Shown here in pieces: positions 12,901-22,583 of a DNA stretch of 64,000 nucleotides. The translations under genes and the position numbers were made by a program. The stretch comes from Vicia villosa (taxonomy: Eukaryota; Streptophyta; Magnoliopsida; Fabales; Fabaceae). The notes below the pieces were generated by a model, which ran no database searches, was not told the origin of the DNA, and was given only the letters and a program-made list of their open reading frames with translations. The stretch is taken from assembly GCF_029867415.1 (NCBI RefSeq), contig NC_081185.1:122392920-122456919 (forward strand). The letters run 5' to 3'. How positions within the stretch are numbered: the first letter of the stretch is position 1; every line of letters begins with the position of its first letter.

Positions 12901-13800
12901 TTCGACATCATCAGTTGAATCCCTGACATGTTCCACACATAGTTCGACATCATCAGTTGAATCCCTGACATGGATCACACATAGTTAGACATCATCAGTT
13001 GAATCCCTGACATGTTCCACACATGGTTCGACATCATCAGTTGAATCCCTGACATGTTCCACACATGGTTCGACATCATCAGTTGAATCCCTGACATGTT
13101 CCACACATGGTTCGACATCATCAGTTGAATCCCTGACATGTTCCACACAGAGTTCGACATCATCAGTTGAATCCCTGACATGTTCCACACATGGTTCGAC
13201 ATCATCAGTTGAATCCCTGACATGTTCCACACATGGTTCGACATCATCAGTTGAATCCCTGACATGGATCACACATGGTTCGACATCATCAGTTGAATCC
13301 CTGACATGGATCACACATGGTTCGACATCATCAGTTGAATCCCTGACATGTTCCACACATGGTTCGACATCATCAGTTGAATCCCTGACATGTTCCACAC
13401 ATGGTTCGACATCATCAGTTGAATCCCTGACATGTTCCACACATGGTTCGACATCATCAGTTGAATCCCTGACATGGATCACACATGGTTCGACATCATC
13501 AGTTGAATCCCTGACATGTTCCACGCATGGTTCGACATCATCAGTTGAATCCCTGACATGTTCCACACATGGTTCGACATCATCAGTTGAATCCCTGACA
13601 TGGATCACACATAGTTAGACATCATCAGTTGAATCCCTGACATGTTCCACACATAGTTCGACATCATCAGTTGAATCCCTGACATGTTCCACACATGGTT
13701 CGACATCATCAGTTGAATCCCTGACATGTTCCACACATGGTTCGACATCATCAGTTGAATCCCTGACATGGACCACACATAGTAAGACATCAACAGTTGA
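6929..13800. repeat. 42-bp minisatellite array, about 163 units
   Basis: Unit core: ACATCATCAGTTGAATCCC then TGACATG, a variable TTCCAC/GATCAC, ACATGG/ACATAG and TTCG/TTAG. The same landmark (ACACAT) is at 6929 and 13775, exactly 163 x 42 bp apart, so the array keeps register with no net indel. Variation is confined to a few bases per unit. Longer blocks repeat too: stretches recur at offsets of 588 bp (14 units), 714 bp (17 units) and 546 bp (13 units), showing higher-order duplication in the right half. The last unit (13,775-13,800) is degenerate. Because 42 is a multiple of 3, most frames stay open, but this is a property of the repeat. The array fills the interval between two divergent genes. 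Confidence 0.97.
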
Positions 13801-14238
13801 TAATTTAGAAAATAAGAAAATAATTTAGAAAATACTTAAAAATTAATAATTAATAAGAAAATAAGAAAATAATTTAGAAAATAATTAATAACTTTGTGAA
13901 AAAAATTAATAAGAAAATAACTTTGTGAAAATAATCAATAATTAATAATTAATAATATAGAAAATTAATAATTAATAAGAAAATAACTTTGTGAAAAAAA
14001 TTAATTAAAAATTCATAAGATAATAATTTAGATAATAAATCCACTTTGCCATTAATGAAAAACTATTTTTCCTGTTTGTGTGTTTTGGAACATCAAAACA
14101 TTGAAAATTAAAAAAATAAAAACAGAGGTTAATCATCAGTTGCATAAAAAGTAAGGGTGAAATTAGGGTTTATTTCCATCTTCAATCGATACTGCTACTG
14201 CCAACGACATTGCGCGAGATTCACGGACACACACGACC
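13801..14238. other. AT-rich spacer and 5' UTR of the B3-like gene
   Basis: The first 230 bp repeat a motif with AATAAGAAAATAA and ACTTTGTGAAAA three or four times with variable spacing. The rest is probably promoter and 5' UTR of the gene starting at 14239; the 70 bp before the ATG are less AT-rich. No coding sequence seen. Confidence 0.55.
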
Positions 14239-15745
14239 ATGGCTGAATGGGGAAGGTTTGTTCCAAAAATTTGTTTAATTCCTTGATCTTAAACTGTTCT
14301 TCTGCTTCTCCAATATCGGGTTTTCATGTAATGTGTTTGTATAATGTCTATAATGCAACCTGATAATCATACTGTATTTGAAGAAGACAGTAATATCCGT
14401 GTAAAAAGTGATACGGGATATTGAAGTGGTTGTTTGTTAAAATGCAGGGTGAAAGAAGGAAGCTGCGATGAGGATGATTCCCAGGAAAGGAAAATACCTG
14501 GGAAACGCACAAGGAGCTTTGTTTTGAAGCAAATGTTGGAGGAGGTCGCCAGGAACAAGAAAGAAAGCAAAGTTAAAGGTAAAGACGGTCAAGGAGAGAT
14601 GCCATCATCTGCATCCCAAAGGTACTTAACTTATGATTTTTAATAACATGAAAACCAATTTCTCCTTGCCATTTCTTGTTGAGTAGGATGCAGGTATGAT
14701 TGTAACCATTAAGTGTTTTATTGGACCCTGATATGATGAACTCACTACCAGGAAACATAGTCTGCATAAGGATACTTCCAACATTAGGAAGGAAAAAGGC
14801 ACCATGGAGAAAGGAAAAAGGAAATGTGAGAGAAGTGGTGAGGTAGAGAAAGGGAATCTTAAAAGAGAAGGATGTGCTGAAGGTGGTGTTGGTTGCAGCC
14901 ACAAACATAAGGGTAACAACATGGAGTCTTCGGACCTCCACGACATTCAAAGAGATGAGCATGAATACACAACTATATCATCGGATAGCGAGAGGTAAAT
15001 CAAATGTGTACTGGAATTGTGTTGAAGTAACTGCATAAGCATTTGTTTGACCTTTTTATACATTGTGTTCGTATGAAGCGCCGACACGCCATTCAGAAGG
15101 CGTGTCGCCGCGTCGGACATGGATACTCGCACGACACGCGTATGACACGTACATTGCATTGTTATATTAATATATAAAATATGTTCTTGCCGTGTCCGTG
15201 TCCTATGTTTTCTGTATTAGCGGAGTCCTCGTGTCCGATGATATGTCCCGTGTCCGAGTCCGGGCTTCATGTTAATTGTGATTTTGTTTCAGTGTCAGGG
15301 TGTATAGCCCTATAATTGTGGATCAGGACGAAGAGATGTGGTCGCGAGAAGTAGTTGATGCGAAGAGGACGCGGAGTAATGTTATGGTAGGAAATGAAAA
15401 AATTTGATCTGTTGTATAATTTCAATTGTGTTTGAATTGTATTGAAGCTGATAATGATTTCTACTTAATTTGCAGCAACTTCCAGCCAACGTCATCGACA
15501 GCTGCCAGCTGCGAAACTTTTCAAATATTGAGCTCTATGACTGTGACAATAATGAACCCTATGACTGTGAGATTAAGAAGAGTTCGAAGAAGAAGGAGTG
15601 TTATTTGTGTGGGGCTTGGTTTGACTATATAAGGCATGCTGAAGTGCAGGTTGGTGACAAACTTCGCTTTGCCATCCGTTACCCACCTGTTGAACAAATC
15701 ATGGTTTATGTTGAGCGCAGGGGTGATACCGCAGGAGGACATTGA
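14239..15745 (+). CDS. B3-like DNA-binding domain protein, 5 exons, 265 aa
   Basis: Exons 14239-14255, 14448-14621, 14752-14994, 15293-15386 and 15476-15745 join in frame across GT-AG introns, from ATG (ACCATGGC context) to TGA. Residues 7-150 are rich in Lys, Arg and Glu (for example GKRTRSFVLKQ and KGKRKCERSGE) and look like a disordered nuclear region. Residues 177-258 resemble a plant B3 domain: LPANVID opens it, then a GAWFDYIRHAEVQVGDKLRF segment matches the conserved G-W..F...L..GD...F core. B3 domains bind short DNA sites in the major groove. The gene diverges from the viroplasmin-domain gene with the 42-bp array between them. It could be the DNA-binding component of the same putative element. 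The B3 call rests on motif shape only and is moderately sure. Confidence 0.72.
15073..15270. mobile_element. MITE-like inverted-repeat element in intron 3 of the B3-like gene
   Basis: Ends ATGAAGC (15073) and GCTTCAT (15270) are inverted, and inside are several copies of CGTGTC/GACACG words (for example GACACGCC, CGTGTCCG). It is clearly more GC-rich than the intron around it. About 198 bp, no coding capacity. No clear target-site duplication is visible. Confidence 0.5.
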
Positions 15746-16269
15746 AAGGATCCGTCGTGAATGAATTGCTGCGGAATACTCAGTTTTTTTTGTAAACTGT
15801 ATGTTATGTTGGGTGCTGAAATACTTGTAAAACATAAGCACTCATATTGAATATTTCAGGTTTTAAAAGAATACTTGTAATGTAGTTTATTTGTCTATTT
15901 TATCTATTAATATATCTAAAATTTGTTTTATGTGTATAGTTAATTTTAATTTTTCATATTTCAAAAAATTTCATGATATTAAGTTGGATTTATTTAAAAA
16001 ATAAATATATCTATTAATTTGAAAATATATGTTTATTTTTTATTTTAATACAAGTTTTAATCTATAAATATCATCTACTTGCTTACAATTTGTATTTTTT
16101 ATATGACCAACATGATACTTGTCTTAATATTATTGGTGGGTCAACAAGTCAAGTTCTATTTATTAGGAATCACTGGGGGTGTTGGTGCCACTCTTGGCTG
16201 CATATAAAAAACGAAGCCTTGTTTATATATTATAAGTGGAAGGCATGTAAATAAATGAATACATTGTTT

Positions 16270-16347
16270 GCCCTAGTGGCTCAGCTCTTGCCCTTAGTCT
16301 TCTCTCTTCTCCAAGGTCTGGGGTTCGATCCCCTCCCAGACCTTTTG
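16270..16347 (+). repeat. tRNA-like SINE remnant
   Basis: A pol III A-box-like stretch (TAGTGGCTCAGC, about 16274) is followed 45 bp later by GGGTTCGATCCCC (16321-16333), which matches the B box of tRNA genes. The B box sits in the loop of a perfect 8-bp stem GGTCTGGG/CCCAGACC, then CTTTT. There is no complete cloverleaf (no anticodon arm or acceptor stem), so this is a tRNA-derived SINE head rather than a tRNA gene. Confidence 0.5.
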
Positions 16348-16559
16348 TTCATTTTATTTTTAGTTTTAGCTGTTTTGTATTCTGGTCAACAATATTATGA
16401 TGCTTTTTTTTTCCAACTTTTTCTTTTAACAATTTATTTACTTATACATAATTTTTATAAATAATTTAAATTTTAAGAATGTTAATTTTACTTTGATAAT
16501 TTTTATAGGTCAATATAATTTATTTAAACGTCAAAATAATTGTTTTTAAATACCATAAC

Positions 16560-17010
16560 TTTTAATTTAAATTAACGTGAGATTTCTAAATTTAGACATA
16601 ATTTATTTTTTTAATTAAAAAAAATCAAATTTTATAAAATACATTTAGCGTCAGATTTTGTAAGTTAATTTTTGTTTTAATTTAAGTAAACATCAAGTTT
16701 TTACATAAAAAACAATATTTTTTTAAATTTTAAAAAAAATAAAATTAACGTGAGATATTATAAGATTAATATAACTCATTTTTTAAATTAAAAAAAAATC
16801 AAATTTTACTAAATAAATTTGGCGTTAGATTTATTAAGTTATTTTTTTTTTTAATTTAAATAAACATCCAGTTTTTTAATAAAAAGTAATATTTTTTAAA
16901 TTTAAAAAAAATTAAAATTAACGTGAGATTTTATAAGATTAACATAATAAATTATTTTAAATTAAAAAAAAAATCAAATTTTACAAAAAATATGTTAACG
17001 TATTTAAATA
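16560..17010. repeat. 173-bp AT-rich tandem repeat, about 2.5 copies
   Basis: The landmark TTAACGTGAGAT occurs with TAACG at 16573, 16746 and 16919, exactly 173 bp apart each time. Between landmarks, CAAATTTTA, a GCGT(C/T)AGATTT word and AAACATC(A/C)AGTTTTT recur in the same order with scattered substitutions. Confidence 0.75.
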
Positions 17011-17891
17011 AAAAATATGTTAATGTATTTTTAAAAAAATGTTATTGATTTTTTTAATTTAAATGAATATCAAGTTTTTAATTTAAATAAATAAATATGC
17101 AGTTTTTAATTTAAATAAATAAATATGCAATTTTTTTATTATTAATTTTAATTTAGTAATGTTTATATGTTAATGAGGGGGTGCAGGTTGCAAAATTAGA
17201 ATATAATGTGTTGGTGCAGGTAGCAAATATGAAAATCAAAGATCTATGCATTTGTTAATTTGCTGCATTTCTCAATTTTGCTCCCTTCCGATTTTCCTTT
17301 TTTTTTAATTTATTCAGCATTCAATTAATGCTATAATCATTGGCTGCAGATTTTTCAGCTTTTACTGTACCATTCTGCATTGGAAACAGCGCCACACTTA
17401 CACAAGCATTAAAGGAATTTTATTGTGTGTGTTTGGTACACCATAGCAACCATGGCTCCAATTCAATCCAAGGGTACTTTAATTCAATCCAATGGCAGAA
17501 AATCATTTGAAACAAAAAAAAAAAAAAAAATCAAGTCTCTCACGGTGAGAGACCTAAACAGGCCTCTCACCCTAGCCTGAGCCGCGATTATGAGAGAATG
17601 GGTCACTGAAATGGGTAAATAAATGGGTCTGTGTACTAGTATGTTGGACTAAAATAAGATATGAGATTGGATCCGTGTAAACAAAGGCAGTGGTGGTAGG
17701 GTTGGAAAAATTAATAAGAGAACAAACTGGTTTTGAAAACCATGTATAACTAGTAGCTTCATGTGAATTTTGTTAATTTTTGTAGTGTTGAAAAACAATC
17801 ATGAGGGAAACTTTAAACTCATTAGATAGTTAGGTGGATTCACAAATAAACAAAATTACTTTGAATTTTTTTACATTAATTAAAAAACTTA

Positions 17892-18009
<118 letters not shown>

Positions 18010-18403
18010 GAGGAGGGATCAAATTACACCCGAAGAGTTACACCACGAGTTACACTCGTTCAATAACTACATCTCGAAATAATAGTTTTTAAATTCAACC
18101 GTTGGATTGAAACATAATATCATATAGATCATTCCTATAAAGTTTGAGCTTAATCTATAATGATTTACTATGTCATTGAATAACATCAAAATTAACGTTA
18201 TATGAAAGCTCATTTTGACGTTAATCTTTGGATATCTTGATGATATAGTAAATCATTATAGATTAAGCTCAAACTTTATAGGTATGATCTATATGATATT
18301 ATGTTTCAATCCAACGGTTGAATTTAAAAAATATTATTTCGAGATGTAGTTATTGAACGAGTGTAACTCGTGGTGTAATTCTTCGGGTGTAATTTGATCC
18401 TTC

Positions 18404-18406
<3 letters not shown>
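18010..18406. mobile_element. Fold-back MITE, about 397 bp, inserted in a (TA)n tract
   Basis: The left end GAGGAGGGATCAAATTACAC is mirrored by GTGTAATTTGATCCTTCCTC at the right end. The inverted arms extend for about 170 bp each (for example AAGTTTGAGCTTAATCTATA at about 18,139 and its complement at about 18,262) with few mismatches and a short centre. No coding capacity. TA repeats abut both ends, so the target was a TA dinucleotide inside a microsatellite, as for Tc1/mariner- or PIF-type MITEs. Confidence 0.85.

Positions 18407-18464
<58 letters not shown>
18407..18464. repeat. (TA)n microsatellite, right of fold-back MITE
   Basis: Continuation of the TA tract that flanks the fold-back element on the left. 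Confidence 0.95.
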
Positions 18465-18472
<8 letters not shown>

Positions 18473-18479
18473 ATTTTAG

Positions 18480-18960
18480 TTTCCATAATACTTTTAGTTT
18501 CGCATTTCTTTTTTTACGGATAAGTATTTCAATTCCATGTGTTTAACAACATTTGAATACTTATCATTCTTAAAAAAGAAGATAATTGCAAAATCATCAT
18601 AATATTTTCTTAGCAACCTAGCTATACTATCGATAATACCAGATCTTGAGGTAAAATTTCGCAACTACATTGATTAAATTGTGGCCTCAAAGCATGCCAC
18701 AAATTCTGCCTCCATAGTAGAAGTAGCAATTATATTATGTTCTCCAGTCTTCCATGATATTGCTCCTCCAATCAGAAGAAACAGACACCCAAATATGGAT
18801 ATTCTTGAGTCCACACATCCCACAAAGTTTAAATCGAATTAGTCAGCTACTTCAAGATGTGAATCTTCTTTGCAGCTTTTCATGGCTTGTGTGAACGAGA
18901 CTGAATCCTCGTCAATGTTCATGTCACATTCATGCTCAAGTGAATAAATAATATAATCTT
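18480..18960 (-). pseudogene. Decayed Ty1-copia RNase H segment
   Basis: Read on the - strand, about 18,780-18,690 gives GGAISWKTGEHN and ATSTMEAEFVACFEA, the copia RNase H motif with its catalytic E-A-E. Further on are RNFTSRSG and a DFAIIFF block matching the segment after RNase H in copia polyproteins. Upstream (about 18,850) HLEVAD-F-L-FVGCVDSR is recognisable. In-frame stops break it. It belongs with the integrase remnant to its right. Confidence 0.75.
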
Positions 18961-19079
18961 TTGAAAATTTGATCTTCTTAATCTTTTAGACCTTATTAAT
19001 ATTACTTTTATTTATTGTATTTTTCTATCACTTGTTCCTACTCATTGTAACTTGCACATTGTCAACTGGTTCATCAACT

Positions 19080-19560
19080 ATGTGTTTATTTTATGGGATT
19101 TGAATATTAATTTGTTGTCTATGTTTGTTGTATGACGCTAATACAACTATATGAACAACAATCTGAGAAGATTATTTAGGCGAATAAGATTCTCCACAGG
19201 TCTCCATAATATCTATTTTATGTGATTTCTCACTCTTACTAAACCGACCATTCTCAATAAACTGGGTATTACCAGACTCAATTATCTCATACTATGATTA
19301 GAACAATAAAATTTATAACTTTTTGATTTTTCAAGATACCCAATAAAAAATTACTAATGGTTCTTGCATCAATCCTCTTTTCATGTGGATTATACGCTCT
19401 TGCTTGTTTAGAAACTCCAAACATGAAGAGGCCTTATATTAGGATTCCTTCTTGTCCACACAGTTCATAAGGAGTCTTAAGAATTATCTTACCAAGAGTA
19501 AATTTTCTCTTGCGTAAAATAATTTTCCATAAGAAATAATTATTTTGTTTGCAAGCTAAA
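19080..19560 (-). pseudogene. Decayed Ty1-copia integrase C-terminal segment
   Basis: On the - strand, from about 19,480, TPYELCGQEG leads to RAYNPHEKRIDARTISNF, the typical copia integrase-to-spacer sequence, and then a degraded FIENGRF block. At least one stop (TAA) interrupts it. Order and strand agree with the RNase H fragment at 18,480-18,960; the reverse transcriptase between them is deleted. Confidence 0.7.
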
Positions 19561-19639
19561 CCAATTAAAGCTCATGCTTGTATTGGAGGATTGTCTTAGA
19601 AAGTCTCTCTTAAGTTTGTGAGTTTCTCTATTGAAGAAA

Positions 19640-20285
19640 AATCTCTCTTTAGCTTTGTGAATAATAGCCAGTGAAAATCTCCATAACGGTTCTTGAGTTC
19701 ATCCCGATTAAAAGCTCTATTGATTCGAGATCAACCCGGTTAAAATATCTCTTGGTTCCTGAGTTCAGCCTGGTGTAAAAGCTCGGTAGGTTCGAGATCA
19801 TCCTGGTAAAAATCTCGTCTTGGTCAGCCTGTGTAAAACCTCGGTTTGGTTTGAAGGATAGCCAACTCAAAATTCTAGTTCTATTTGATATTAGCCAGTG
19901 GAAGATCTCATTTGGTTTAGAGACGTACTGCTTTAAGCCTTGTTCATTGTTTGGTTAAAAGTTATCCTAGAAACTTCATTTCCTTGTATAAGGAAGTTAG
20001 TGAAAAAATACTTCTAGAAGATTTCAAGTTTAGTGGATACTCTCAAGAATGATTTTTGGAGGCAGAAGTAGGTCATTCTTAGGTCGAGCCTGTATAATTA
20101 TCTAGTGTTCTTCTTTTTCTCTAATCTCTTTTATTTTCTTTCACTTAGTCTTCCGTTGCATATTTACTCAATTGCTTTAAAATGTTTTTAAACTCTGATT
20201 TTACAAATGCTTTTGCTATAACCCAAAGTTATTCAAACCACTAAAACTCACCCCCTTATTGTGTATGGAGTCACATATCCAACAG
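19640..20285 (+). repeat. LTR-like / leader sequence of a decayed copia element
   Basis: Short phrases such as GTTCGAGATCA with CCTGGT and TAAAA (G/A)TCTC recur four or five times between 19,680 and 19,860. The later GGAGGCAGAAGTAGGTCATT and CACCCCCTTATTGTG phrases resemble the ends of copia LTRs. No second copy is present in the window to prove LTR status. Confidence 0.35.
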
Positions 20286-20399
20286 ATCCAACGTATTGCA
20301 CGTGAATTAAGCAACTTTGTATCTCCGATGGATCTACTTGCAAAATCGCAAAACTCTGATAAAAAAATTGTTTCCTCTTACCTTTTCTCTAAGCAATCC

Positions 20400-20850
20400 C
20401 AATAGCTAATCCTACAATAACAACAACAGCTGCATTAACAGGGGACAAATATTCAACCGTAGAAATAGGGGTCGGAGCTCCGGCAGAGGCGGCTGGAATC
20501 ACACTAGAAGGTTAGGCGGTGGTGTTTCGCATTATTACAATGGTAGTGGTCGTGTAGAATACCTACAGTGGTAGAAGTTCTCTCATTGACCTCCTCATCC
20601 ATGCCCATATCCTTCTTATTGGGTCAGGCCTAATGTTGGTCCAAAAACTCAACAAGCTAGTATTCTAGGATCTTAGCCATTACATGCTACTTTTACTATA
20701 ACTAGCTCAAGCCTAAAGCTGCTCTCCACACTCTCCATCTTACTCAACTTGATCCATTTTGTACATGGACATCAGTGCAACATCTCATATGATATCCACA
20801 AATGGCCATCTCTCATCTTATTTTAGTTTTAGCAAAAATAATAGTATTAA
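20400..20850 (+). pseudogene. Decayed Ty1-copia gag to protease segment
   Basis: On the + strand, NRRNRGRSSGRGG (about 20,455-20,495) is the basic RNA-binding part of copia Gag. At about 20,757, WYMDISATSHMISTNG matches the protease motif W..DSGA..HMT, with the D-S/T-G changed to D-I-S. Frame is lost between the two. The zinc knuckle is not visible. This piece is on the opposite strand to the RNase H and integrase remnants, so it comes from a second element or an inversion. Confidence 0.6.
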
Positions 20851-21303
20851 TGTAAAAAATGACAAAAATACAATTCCTTCTGCATTTGTAGTTTTGTCTA
20901 CTTCTGTTTGACACAACCGTTTAGGTTACCCAAAAACACCTATTTTAAATTCTCTAAGGCGAAATAAATGGATTGAGTGTACTCAAACTTCAAAATTAAA
21001 TTCATTTTTTAGTCATTCTTGTCCTATTGTTAAAGATATTAAAATACTATTTATTGATTCTCACAACTACTCAATATGTTTTCTAAATATATACATATTC
21101 TGTTAATCTCAATCAACACTCTGGATGGTTTATAAGAAACTTATGAGACAACTAATCTAAAAGTAGTATCATAAGATGCAATGAGGTTGAGGTTATTCGC
21201 ATCTACTTTGTTTAAAATTGCAAAAAGGTTAATGCAAAAAGAAAAGGATTGATAAAATAATTTTTAAAAAAAATTGATGGAGTTAGATGCTAATAATGCT
21301 CTC
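20851..21303. other. Gene-free AT-rich stretch
   Basis: Nothing recognisable beyond a possible continuation of the decayed copia polyprotein. No open frame of interest. Confidence 0.45.
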
Positions 21304-21693
21304 TTTGGGTCTGCTTGGTAAAAATAGCGGTTGACCGATAAGCTAGCTGATAGTTTATAACTGATGACTGATGACTGAAGGCTTATAGCTTATAACGGAT
21401 GATTGAGACTAATAGCTTATAAGCTAATTGAAGTGTTTAGTAAAATTAACGGTTCAATTAACTTATAAATGTAAAATGACATAAAAGATATTTAATATAT
21501 AATTATTTTATTTTAAATAAAAATAAATTATAAGGATTAAAAATTGGATATTAATTAAAATAATAAGGATAAAAAAAGGAAGAAAAAATAATAAGCTATA
21601 ATACATAAGCTAAAACGCTGGAAAATAAACTATAAGTTAATAAAATAAGCTATAAGCTCGTGATGAAAAGACCGTTACCAAACAGGTCTAAAT
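21304..21693. mobile_element. hAT-like MITE, about 390 bp
   Basis: Left end TTTGGGTCTGCTTGGTAAAA and right end ACCGTTACCAAACAGGTC are imperfect inverted repeats. The interior is full of AAGCTATAAGCT/AGCTTATAA words, typical of the abundant plant MITEs whose ends read G-G-C/T-C-T-G-T-T-T-G-G-T-A-A. No coding capacity. Confidence 0.6.
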
Positions 21694-22583
21694 TATCATA
21701 TGAGCTTATAAGATATAATACATAAGCTATAAGCTCGAAAACATTTCTTACCTTTGTCGAGCCAAAATGTTATGACTATAGAAATGATTTTCCATTCCAA
21801 ACAAATTTTTGCTACAAAAATTTCCACTTCAAACAATTCTTCAGGTGTGATTATTGGGGTGGATTAACGGTGGACAAAATTAATTCGAGTAGAATTGAGT
21901 TTGGTAGTAATAATCTAAAATTATTTTTTGAGGCAAAAGTTATAAATTCTAACTTTAAGTCAAATCAATTTTAGAGACTAAATTAATTATATTTTTATCT
22001 AACCAAACATATTAGAATCACCCAAAATTAATTTGACACTTTTAAAAAGAAAATTGGTCATTTCAAAAGTCAAATCAAACATGTGCACTTAATCTGGAAG
22101 GTGAGATTTGAAAAAAATTAACTTCATAGAAAATTTTGAAAGACGGGAGAAATCCTTTTTCTGAAACTTATAATACAGAGAAATCATTCAAATTTCTCAT
22201 AGAAAGACAACAATTCTGAAAGCTCTGATCAATAGGCACACCAAACAAAATAAAACATTTTCCATAGAGGATGCAGTAACTCAACTCAAGAAAATGACAT
22301 AAAATTTATTTGAGTCTCAAGCACTATCAACTAACCATGAGGAAAAATCACACGTAGCATAAACGGAAAAAAAAATGTGGAGCATCAATTTTGGCCAACT
22401 CTCAAAAGATTTTTTTTTTTAAATGAGTCGTATAATAATACTTCTTTGAGGAGTGGTAAGTTGACGAAACAAGATAATGTGAAAGAAAATTCTTTCTCAT
22501 GGTAAATAAATAAATAAATAGAGAAAGAATATGGTTAAAGAAAAATAATATGAAGAAAATACACCAGAGAAAAAAAAGCCTAA
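21694..22583. other. Gene-free region before the Helitron
   Basis: AT-rich, low complexity, without a recognised gene or clear repeat. A (TAAA)n run of five units lies at 22,504-22,521. Confidence 0.45.

Noticed and set aside
6862..13793. Many open frames of 60-207 residues repeating HVRDSTDDVEPCVE or MSGIQLMMSNHVWN
   Set aside because: They follow from a 42-bp (14-codon) unit. Differences between units change amino acids or create stops, with no sign of protein constraint, no promoter and no non-repeat domain attached.
6929..13800. CRISPR-like array
   Set aside because: There are no unique spacers; the whole 42-bp period is repeated. The DNA is plant nuclear with introns.
16270..16347. Functional tRNA gene
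   Set aside because: A B box and an A-box-like stretch exist, but no acceptor stem or anticodon arm can be folded.
19649..19870. 73-residue open frame on the - strand
   Set aside because: It covers the repeated LTR-like phrases and shows no domain.
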